Of a stretch of DNA of 64,000 nt, positions 11,882 to 21,819 are shown piece after piece. Source of the DNA: Littorina saxatilis (lineage: Eukaryota > Mollusca > Gastropoda > Littorinimorpha > Littorinidae); the NCBI RefSeq assembly GCF_037325665.1, contig NC_090250.1, positions 44,197,896-44,261,895 of the forward strand. Direction: 5' to 3'. Under the pieces are notes generated by a model that saw only the letters and a list, made by a program, of their open reading frames with translations, did no database searches and was not told where the DNA came from. The first letter of the stretch is position 1. Every line of letters begins with the position of its first letter. Position numbers and translations under genes: made by a program.

Positions 11882-14800
11882 GTGTGTGTGTAGAGCGATT
11901 CAGACCAAACTACTGGACCGATCTTTATGAAATTTGACATGAGAGTTCCTGGGAATGATATCCCCGGACGTTTTTTTCTTTTTTTCGATAAATACTTTTG
12001 ATGACGTCATATCCGGCTTTTTGTAAAAGTTGAGGCGGCACTGTCACACCCTCATTTTTCAATCAAATTGATTGAAATTTTTGTAAAGCAATCTTCGACA
12101 AAGGCCGGACTTCGGTATTGCATTTCAGCTTGGTGGCTTACAAATTAATTAATGACTTTGGTCATTAAAAATCTGAAAATTGTAATATTTTTTTTTATAT
12201 AAAACGATACAAATTTACTTTCATCTTATTTTACATCATTTCCTGATTCCAAAAACATATAAATATGTTATATTTGGATTAAAAACAAGCTCTGAAAATT
12301 AAAAATATAAAAATTATGATCAAAATTAAATTTTCGAAATCGATTTAAAAACAATTTCATCTTATTCCTTGTCGGTTCCTGATTCCAAAAACATATAGAT
12401 ATGATATGTTTGGATTAAAAACACGCTCAGAAAGTTAAAACGAAGAGAGGTACAGAAAAGCGTGCTATGCAGCACAGCGAAACCACTACCGCGCTGAACA
12501 GGCTCGTCAGTTTCACTCCGTTATGCACAAGCGGCGGACTACGGTCATTGTGAAAAAATGCAGTGGGTTCAGTTTCATTCTGTGAGTTCCACAGCTTGAC
12601 TAAATGTACTAATTTCGCCTTACGCGACTTGTTTTTGGTATGTTTTCAAGTGGAATCATGCTGTCGTTGATGGCTGACATGGTGGGTTAGCCGAGAGAGC
12701 CGGTACCTTTAAATCCAAGCAATTTGACAACTCAACTACTCTGAATCAGTGAACCAGTGATAGTGCTATTGTTGTAATCAGAAGAGAACTCGCAGCTGGG
12801 TTCAACCAAACCTTTCATGTGGTAACAAAATGCAAGCTTATTAAAGCAGGAAAAAGTCCAAAATGATAAAGTAAAATATACATCTTGTTTCGTGTTTCTA
12901 CTTTGGGAAAAGAAACCATTAAATAAGTGTAAGCATGAATAAATAATGAAGATAATTCATTATTTTCTTCCCCTCTTGCACCCTGATGAACATTCGTAGC
13001 TATGGATATACTGCATTTATAATCTCAGGGTTTTTTTAAAACTATATAACACCCACTGTTTGTTTATTATCTTCTTCCCCTTTGTGCCCAGATAAAGATA
13101 TATATTACCCAATATTGACGGACTGTGTGATGACATCTTCTGCTATGGTCTGTTGAGACACTGATATCAAAATCGAGACCGATTGCTAATTCTCTGGACA
13201 TTTTGTATTTACTGTAAAGAAATTACAAAAGTATTTGTCTCAGTTTTGGCTGTTCCATATCCCTCCCTCTGATTGTTATTTCTTTTTGTTCACTCTTTTC
13301 TTGTACTTTTCAGTATTTTAAAATGTCTTTTCTTTCAAAAAGTCTTTAGTCACTTGCTCAACTAAATTCTGGGATCATTACATTTTCATATATATTTGTT
13401 TGTTTTTAAATTTATGTGTTTTTGTTTTTGAAGTGGGGAAGCAATAAAGAGGTCGTCGATATCAAAACTGATATCGACGGAAATGTCGTCGATATCACTT
13501 TTACAATGAGCTCAGTTTTGTCCAATTGACCAATGGAAATCTACGTTACATATGAAATACTAGCAATGTATATATATATATATGGACAGCAGTTATGCCC
13601 TTATAGTCTCACCTTCAAAACTAAAAAAAACACCCGCATAAATCTTGGCTGTTTTATGTTTTATGTGTGTTGTCCTATACAATTGTTGTTATAATCGTTT
13701 ACAGGCAGGCAGGGTGTGCCGACGAAAATTTTCCATTTTTATGTAATATTTTAATGGACAATAAAGTGCTGTTATTGTTATTATTGTTATTGTTATTGTT
13801 GCTATAAAACAGGCTGACGCCCCTTAAAATGCCACCCACAAAAATGCTAATAAGTTCTACATTATTTTAGCGAATTACTTCATAGTTGGTGCACAATCAG
13901 TCTGTGCATGATCATTTCGCGCGCCATTTGAAACTGTGCCAGTCACGCCTATATAATGGGTCATTTGGAAAATATCTTGAAAATTAGGATAATTTGACCT
14001 ACAGACTGGAAACTTTGTGGTATGATCATGGACAAACATGGACAAACATGGACACCAAATATGAAGTAGTTCACTGTACACAAGTATACGTTGTAAGCAT
14101 TTTTGCAGGGGGCAAATTCAAGTTGAAGGGTCACCTTGTATCAGTACCATCATTGTGTTTCAGAAACTACCCGGAGTACATACAGTGTTTCCAGACCCGG
14201 CTTCGCGGTTCCAACGACCTTTCGGACGCCTTCCTGTCCCTCCTCTTTGACCCCCGTGCCATGACCGTGGCATACAGGGGGCTCTGTCAGGATTTAGATG
14301 GTAGGTTTTGTTGTGTCCATCCTAGTCCATTTCCAGATCCATGTTAATCAATCTCGTATGATCTCGGTTGACGGACGGGCGCAATAGTCCAGCGGTAATT
14401 TCATCGGCCTTCGAACTGAAAGGTTCGGGGTTCGAATCTCAGCTGCGCTTGGTGGGTTAAGGCGTAAGGGTCGCCCAGATTGTCGGACCCAAATTTTTAC
14501 ACCCCCGGTATAGGGGTGTGTATAGGATTCGGTCGATGTGTTTGTTTGTTTGTTTGTGTGTTTGTGTTCGCATATAGATCTCAAGAATGAACGGACCGAT
14601 CGTCACCAAACTTGGTGAACAGGTTCTATACATTCCTGAGACGGTCCTTACAAAAATTGGGACCAGTCAAACACACGGTTAGGGAGTTATTGGTGGATTC
14701 AGATTCTACAAGGACTTCTAGAGGGACATATTAATGGTCAAAGGGAAATAACCTTCTCAGTTGGTGGCAGTGAGAATGGTAAGGACGGGGGTGTTTTTCC

Positions 14801-17800
14801 TACCTCGGAGGAATTTCTTGTTATTTTTTTATTCAGTCACTTGCAATCAATGAACTGGCTTGATGTTTGGCAATTTTCTTCAAAAATCATTATATATTCA
14901 GAAAACATCAAGTTTAAATGCCTTAATTAAGTAGAACAACTGGAAAAATTATTTAATTAGTAAACAAATGGGCAAAATAAACCTGCGAAGATGCCAATTT
15001 TAGCATTTTTGAATGCACTCTGGGGGAAAAACTTTGCGCCCAATTGAAAAACAAATTGTGGACATTTTCTTAATTTTATTCCACGTATATGACGAGAAGT
15101 ATGGCAATCCGAATGGTGCAAAAGTCCCTTTTAGCTCTTGATGTCTAAATAACACATTATTTAGCTAAATAACGCGTTATTTAGCTAAACAATGCTTTAT
15201 TTAGCTATATCATGCATTATTTAGCTAAATAATGCATTGTTTAAATTAAACAATGCATTATTTACAGATACAGAAAAAAGAGAGCCCAGAGCACTAAATA
15301 ATGCATTGTTTAGCATAAATAAGAGATTGTGTTTGTAAATAACTCATTATTTATAAATAATTACGCGTTTTCTCTAAACAATATATTATATGTAAATAAA
15401 GTGTTATTTAAATAAATAAAATATTATTTATCTAAATAAAATATTATTTATCTAAATAAAATATTATTTAGATAAATAAAATATTATATGTAAATAAAAT
15501 ATTATTTATCTAAATAAAATATTATTTATCTAAATAAAATATTATTTAGATAAATAATTTATTATTTAGATAAATAATTTATTATTTACTGTTTTTGCCT
15601 TGAAATAGTATTATTACACTAAATAATGCTTTATATAGCTATATAATAGGTTTCCGCTATATAATTCATGATTTGGTAAATAATACATTATATACCGTAA
15701 ATAAAATATTATATACCGTAAACAATTCATTGTTTAGCGCATCGCGAAGCCGTTTTTTCTCTTGTTGTTTTTTTCCACGTGTTTCCGTGGATCCACGAGA
15801 GCTCTGTTGATTCTCAAACTGACCAATCAGACAACTAGCATCTGTACACTAATTAAAGTCCCATTGTTGAGTGTGACGAAAACTCGTGGTGACGATTTTA
15901 AAACATGTTGGGTCACGCATGGTCCAATCTTACATGGTCCAATCTTACATGGTCCAACCTTACATGGTCCAACCTTACATGGTCCAACCTTACATGGTCC
16001 AATCTTACATGGTCCAACCTTACATGGTCCAACCTTACATGGTCCAATCTTACATGGTCCAATCTTACATGGTCCAACCTTACATGGTTCAACCTTACAT
16101 GGTCCAATCTTACATGGTCCAATCTTGCATGGTCCAATCTTACATGGTCCAATCTTACATGGTCCAACCTTACATGGTCCAACCTTACATTGTCCAACCT
16201 TACATGGTCCAATCTTACATGGTCCAACCTTACATGGTCCAACCTTACATGGTCCAATCTTACATGGTCCAATCTTGCATGGTCCAATCTTGCATGGTCC
16301 AATCTTACATGGTCCAACCTTGCATGGTCCAACCTTGCATGGTCCAATCTTACATGGACCAACCTTACATGGTCCAACCTTACATGGTCCAACCTTACAT
16401 GGTCCAATCTTACATGGTCCAACCTTACATGGTCCAACCTTACATGGTCCAATCTTACATGGTCCAATCTTGCATGGTCCAATCTTGCATGGTCCAACCT
16501 TGCATGGTCCAATCTTACATGGTCCAACCTTACATGGTCCAACCTTACATGGTCCAACCTTACATGGTCCAATCTTACATGGTCCAACCTTACATGGTCC
16601 AACCTTGCATGGTCCAATCTTACATGGTCCAATAATATATATGGACCATGTAAGATTGGACCATGTAAGGTTGGACCATGTAAGATTGGACCATGTAAGG
16701 TTGGACCATGCAAGATTGGACCATGTAAGGTTGGACCATGTAAGATTGGACCATGCAAGGTTGGACCATGTAAGGTTGGACCATGTAAGATTGGACCATG
16801 CAAGGTTGGACCATGCAAGGTTGGACCATGTAAGATTGGACCATGCAAGATTGGACCATGTAAGATTGGACCATGTAAGGTTGAACCATGTAAGGTTGGA
16901 CCATGTAAGGTTGGACCATGTAAGATTGGACCATGTAAGGTTGGACCATGTAAGGTTGGACCATGTAAGATTGGTCCATGTAAGATTGGACCATGCAAGG
17001 TTGGACCATGCAAGGTTGGACCATGTAAGATTGGACCATGCAAGATTGGACCATGCAAGATTGGACCATGTAAGATTGGACCATGTAAGGTTGGACCATG
17101 TAAGGTTGGACCATGTAAGATTGGACCATGTAAGGTTGGACCATGTAAGCACAAGAGAAGACCAGACCAGCACACAGCCGAACAGAGAATCACACACACA
17201 CACACACACACACCCCCCTTCACCAACACCCACAACCCCCCAACACTGATCATGACATTCGTTTTCTAATATACCCACTCTCTTCTTCCTTGTCTTCAGT
17301 TATTCAGCGGAACATTCAGTGTTTGCTGAGCACACCACAGGTACGGCGTTGCTATGACAACTTCAATCAAGGTGTTCAGCAGGTGATCGGCTTGGAGAAC
17401 CAAGGTCAGCTACCGAGAGTCACACTGGAGGAAATCGCCTGCAAGTAAGTGCTGTTCACATGGCAGAAGGGGAGGCACACGAGCACTGTACACTGGATTG
17501 GAAATGTTGGCTTGGATTGCTGGTGTGACTGTGTATGTGCGTGTGTGTATGTGTGTGTACGCGCGCGGAGGTGCAAGCAAGAGGCAAATGGGCACACGAC
17601 ACTGGATCGTGAGTTCAGGTTGGACCTTGGGGTGCGGATGGCTGGTAGGCGTGTGCAGTGTGCGTGCCACTCTGTCGGAGCGTGTGTCAGTAGCGGCGCG
17701 GCTGAAGGGGGGGGGGGGGGGGGGCGATATTTGTGCGTACATTTTTAATGCTCTTTTTGGGTGTGTGTGTGGGGTGGGGTGGGGGGTTAGTAAGTACGTG

Positions 17801-18012
17801 TTCTCTCCCCCCCCCCCCCCCCCCCCACGGTTTTAAGGTGGCAACAGTACCCAACATGTTGCCCAAAATCGATCTTTTGGGTTCTCAAATTGTGTTTGCT
17901 TAAAGTTATTGTAGAAATTTCTGTAAGTATTGTAGAAATTCCTGTATATTATCAGAGACGTATGTATGTCTCTGATATTATGGTACAGTTTATAGTTTTG
18001 TGGTTAAGACTA

Positions 18013-18084
<72 letters not shown>

Positions 18085-19131
18085 ATTATGTTTTAGACAT
18101 TTACCTTCAACGATTCTGCATATATGTTCTCTGATTTTGGCAGTCAAACCACAAACTAAATTAAATACCCATTCTTACTGATGTTCACATGAAATAATGA
18201 GCGGTCCCTTTACCCTACAAATACAAACCGCTCCCTAGAAAGTGAATTTCAGGATAGAATGTGTGGGGCAGGCACAGCAATGCACTGGAACCAGACACCG
18301 TACATTGAAGGCTAGCACAAAGAGTTAAAAAAAACCATTAGATGGGAAAGTATTGTTGGAAAGGGTTCAATCACATGGGTATAATTCAGGCAAAGCCATT
18401 ATAGACTATAGCCAACAGAAACAATCTGATAAAGTTGCGTCTGGGCAGTATACTCTCAAAAACTGTCTTCAGATGACATGCCTTTCCATAATGCCTGTAC
18501 TGAAAACTGCCCTACGAAAAGGCACAAAACCGAGACATACATTCACTGTACATGTATTAGGACAAGTCCAGAATGTCCAACGTATGTCAAAAAAATTCCT
18601 AGTCATTCTTTCCTTTTAACTTATTTAAGTAAAAATGCACATTTGAATCTAACTCTTTTTTTTAATTAAGTAACATCTGGCGACATTTTATAGCAATCAG
18701 TTGATATAAACAACATACTCTCAAGATTAAAACTGCACCCCTGTTTGTATCACTATAATTATACGATCTCAGCGTCACACCTTTGAACACATCAGATCAC
18801 TTTTCTCGTTGTTTTTTCATTGCGTACCGTGCATTGACATTGTGTAGGTCGTTTCCTCAAATCATTGTTGTTATGTTTTTCTCTTCTCTTCAGTGTATCC
18901 GTCTCCCGCTATCAGTGCGAGACAGCCGTGTACAGATTCTGTGACCAGCATGCGGGTCGGGTGATGCAAGACTTTTTCTTCGCTGGAGTACCGGCGGAAT
19001 GCCGTCGGATCACCAGAGTTCGATCTCGTTACGCCGACCTATGGGGAGGAGCTGACAGCGTCAGAGCATCTACGTCATTGTATTTCGTCACAGCGGCTTT
19101 AATGATGATAGGCTTGTCAAGATTTGTGTAG
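8417..19131 (+). CDS. Small secreted cysteine-rich protein, probably GPI-anchored, family unknown
   Basis: Five exons join with matching phases: 8417-8441, 11158-11305, 14164-14300, 17300-17444 and 18894-19131 (TAG 19129-19131). All introns are GT/AG. The product is 230 residues. It begins with a signal peptide (MKLVILIVAFVSQWMEVNSQ, split by intron 1) and has ten cysteines, two to three per exon. It has one N-V-S glycosylation site across the last junction. It ends in a hydrophobic tail (about 17 residues, SLYFVTAALMMIGL) after small residues, as in GPI-anchor signals. The internal exons are similar in size (148, 137, 145 bp), which could reflect old duplication of a cysteine-rich module. 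I do not recognise the family, so no function is given. Introns 2 and 3 contain transposons and the inverted-repeat satellite. AATAAA-like signals downstream include one near 20757. Confidence 0.8.
8780..9326. mobile_element. Foldback element with CCGGTGTAACACGA termini, in intron 1
   Basis: CCGGTGTAACACGA at the left end is mirrored by TCGTGTTACACCGG at the right end. The interior is made of repeated, mutually complementary modules such as TTACTCC, TTTCGTACGAAA and ACTCCGGAGT, so much of the 547 bp can self-pair. No coding capacity. Confidence 0.8.
9575..10855. repeat. Satellite-like tandem array of ~35-36-bp units, with an assembly gap
   Basis: Degenerate repeats of a unit like TTCAGTAGATTCAAGACGAA plus TAAAGGACAAACTCTG run for about 1.3 kb inside intron 1. 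A run of 200 Ns at 10216-10415 sits in the most homogeneous part, where longer near-identical units recur. The Leu/Phe-rich open frames on the minus strand are repeat artefacts. Confidence 0.9.
10216..10415. other. Assembly gap (200 N)
   Basis: Exactly 200 unknown bases, a conventional placeholder size, inside a tandem array. The true length of the array is therefore unknown. Confidence 0.99.
11742..12631 (+). mobile_element. Dispersed ~0.85 kb non-autonomous element, copy 3, in intron 2
   Basis: It starts with the hairpin ACATTTAGTCAAGTTTTGAC...AATGT, carries an internal (GT)n tract at about 11803-11891, and ends with CGCCTTACGCGACTTG. It is the most complete of the four copies in the window and lies in the same orientation as the host intron. 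No open frame. Confidence 0.88.
13440..13500. repeat. Short inverted repeats around GTCGATATCA
   Basis: CGTCGATATCA and its complement TGATATCGACG are separated by four bases, and a third partial copy follows. The stretch can form a hairpin. It may be the remnant of a terminal inverted repeat. Confidence 0.55.
14374..14830 (+). mobile_element. tRNA-derived SINE, possibly with a LINE-type tail, in intron 3
   Basis: The head GGGCGCAATAGTCCAGCGGT resembles a pol III A box, and GGTTCGAATCTC about 45 bases later is a good B box. A conserved-looking body follows (CCGATCGTCACCAAACTTGG region) and ends near 14825. The D and anticodon arms are degenerate, so it is not a working tRNA gene. Confidence 0.75.
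15150..15740. repeat. AT-rich array of small palindromes (TTTAGCTAAA, AATGCATT, AATATT)
   Basis: About 590 bp made almost wholly of short self-complementary blocks, such as AATAACGCGTTATT, AATGCATTATTTAGCTAAAT and repeated AAATAAAATATTATTTATCT. It ends about 175 bp before the inverted-repeat satellite. No gene. Confidence 0.85.
15918..17149. repeat. Inverted-repeat satellite: two opposed arrays of a 15-bp unit
   Basis: The left arm (15918-16632) is about 47.7 tandem copies of CATGGTCCAAYCTTR. The right arm (16641-17149) is about 34 copies of its reverse complement. The spacer is only eight AT bases. Units differ mainly at two sites, Y (C/T) and R (A/G). The order of these variants in left units 19-35 is mirrored by right units 33-17, with one difference. 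Because the unit is 15 bp and lacks stops, open frames run through both strands; these are not genes. It lies in intron 3, only 150 bp before exon 4. Confidence 0.97.
18015..18081. repeat. (GT)n microsatellite in intron 4
   Basis: A pure GT run of about 65 bp. The same intron also has G and C homopolymer runs at about 17707-17724 and 17809-17826. Confidence 0.97.
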
Positions 19132-20861
19132 CTATGACGTCATACAAAGATTTTTTTTTTTGAAAGAGGGAAGGGCTAAGGGCAGAGGGGTTGGGCCGGG
19201 TAGGGACTGAAAGAATTGAAGTATCTATACGTCATTGATAATGATGCTTTGATGATGATGCTCGAGTTGTCAGGATTTGTGTAGCTATGTAGTCAGTGTT
19301 GAAGGCATTTTTTTGTTTTTTTGTTAGAAAGGGGGGATGACAGGGATATAGAGGGAGGAAGAGGAAGCTGAGAGAGTCGGTGCATGAACGTTTATGTATT
19401 TCGTCACAACGTGACGGCTTTGGGTATGCTATGGATGTCAAGGTTTGTGTGAATGTTCAATTCTGGCGCCATCAAATGTTGTTTTGTTTTTTTTGCAAGG
19501 AAGGGGAAACAGGTTGAGGTGCAAAGAAGGGGAGAGAAGAGGGGAATAATTTGAGAGGCTTGGTAATAAAAAGTATAAGTGGTGGGAAAGGATAAAACGT
19601 ACTTGGCAGCATAACCTGACAAAGAGAACTGAAGTGGGAATGACAAATTATTGTCACTTCTAGTTGGCAATGAGATAAATGTCAATGTATATGAATTCAG
19701 TGGGGTTGCTCTAAAGATTGGTGCAAAATCAGAACTTGGTACTATCTTTCTTGGAAATATAGTTTTTCTTTCATGTAAACGAAAATGTTCTTTGAAAATT
19801 ATTCTCTGTTGCATTTTGTACATTAGGGGCTGTGTTTTGATCTTCAAAAATTAAATTCGTAAGATCCACAGATTAAACTCATGGTTAATTGCATACTAGG
19901 CAAAAAGTCTGAAAGTCTGAAAATTGAGACGGCATAGCTACCTTTTTTAACCACAAATGCCAGAAAGCAGTTTTATTTTCATCTGCACTTCAAACCTCTC
20001 TCTTTAGCAGCAGTGTGGAATATATTGATGTTTGCTTATGTTTGTTTGTTGTTTACTTATTATAGTGTTTTTAACATCATTGAAGTGCAAAAAAAACACC
20101 ACTGCATAAAATGTCTGAATGTTACACTAACATGAGTACCATACTTTAAAACTGAATAGTTGGTTCTGACTCTTGTGGTGTGCTTGCTGCAGGCTTCCTA
20201 CTAGAATCAGTTTTAATCAATCTTATAGCATTATGGGATAAGAGGGAATAACATATCTTGACATTATTTTCAGTTTCTGCCTTTAATAAAAGGGTTCTCA
20301 TAGCAGGCAGTGCCTTATGTTCAAAGAAATTGACATGAATCCAGACAAAGATGTATTTGTTGATTAAAAACGTTTATTTTATGTTATTGCTGTTGCGTGA
20401 AAGATACATGTAAGCTTTTGCCTCTTAAAAATTGTGAATACCTTTTGAGATGTACATAGCACTAGGGCAGGGTCGAATTGAAGGAATATATATACACATT
20501 CATGAACACAAAAATGTACCTGGATTATTAAGGCATGTTTTTAAGTGTGATGAAACAACTTTTTGTTAGTGCAGCAATTAGTTTTATTCTGAAAATATCG
20601 TGAAATTTTCAAGGAAGCATTTTAAAAGACAAATACACACCCCAGATTATTGAATTTAGAATTAAACAAGAATATTACTTCATGTTTTAATTTTTAAGCC
20701 TGGAATTGTACATTGTTCTTTTGTAAAAGTTAAGCTTTTTGACATGTGATGTGATACAATAAAATGTTCTGAAATTGATCCTTCAAGTTGAAACACCATA
20801 ACTAGACCATCTTATCTTTTTCTAAAACACATAAACATCCATCTTCACCTCTACTGCATTT

Positions 20862-20943
<82 letters not shown>

Positions 20944-21650
20944 GTAAAAGCTTAACGCACATAGCAAATGTGTATTGACAGATCATCCCAAACTCAGATC
21001 TTCAGATATTCAAATGTATTTCAAGTGGTGAACATAACATAATTTCTCTCATTCTACATACTACTGTATTGCAAACAAGAGTACAGCTCTAAGCATGCAT
21101 GGTACAAGTTAGTGTAACCAATTGCTAAAGATCTCTGGTAATAAAATGCAGAAAATCAGAACAAATATTCAAGAGATCCTAATTACAAACTTAGAACAGA
21201 TCTTTTCTTCAAAATAATGAATAGCAAAGCTAAGCCTCTGCTAAGCACATATATATATATAAACGATGCATAAATTACATGTATCATAAACACATGCCTA
21301 GTTTAAACAGGCAGTTTCAGAATTCTTCACAACCCAATGGATACGATAAGAAAAAAAGCAACAGCAAGAAAATAAAGAAGCACACAAATACATGTATAGA
21401 AAACAAGAAAATGCATATAATGAAAATCAGATCACTTATTTTTTGTAAAATTATATGCACAGGATAAGATCAAAGCCATTCTTTTTTGAGGACGAAAGTT
21501 GCTGGTTCATTCATTTTGTCTATGAAAATGTAATGTTCGTTCAGCATGACTCCAGTTTAGATCCAAAAATGCCATTGGTATTTAAAAGCACATGTTATCT
21601 TTTTCGGACTCTCTTATTCATTCCATTACACACATAAATTGGATTCACTC
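19132..21650. other. 3' region of the cysteine-rich gene and intergenic DNA
   Basis: No further exon was recognised. AATAAA-type signals near 20285 and 20757 could end the upstream transcript. A (CA)n tract lies at about 20863-20940. Small frames at 19232-19857 look like chance. Confidence 0.5.
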
Positions 21651-21796
21651 GCACAAGCACACACCTACCTCTCTGCACAAGCACACACCTATCTCTCTGC
21701 ACAAGCACACACCTATCTCTCTGCACAAGCACACACCTACCTCTCTGCACAAGCACACACCTACCTCTCTGCACAAGCACACACCTATCTCTCTGC
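21651..21796. repeat. 24-bp minisatellite, six copies
   Basis: Six tandem copies of a unit around GCACAAGCACACACCTAYCTCTCT, differing only at the Y position. It starts just past the COMMD6 stop codon on the minus strand and so probably lies in that gene's 3' untranslated region. Confidence 0.95.
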
Positions 21797-21819
21797 TGCA
21801 CACATACATTATATCAGCA

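Noticed and set aside
15762-17278. Long open frames (up to 495 codons) on both strands with repeats such as MVQPY, HGPTL or GPCKV
   Set aside because: They exist only because a 15-bp stop-free unit keeps every frame open. They occur on both strands and in several frames of the same array.
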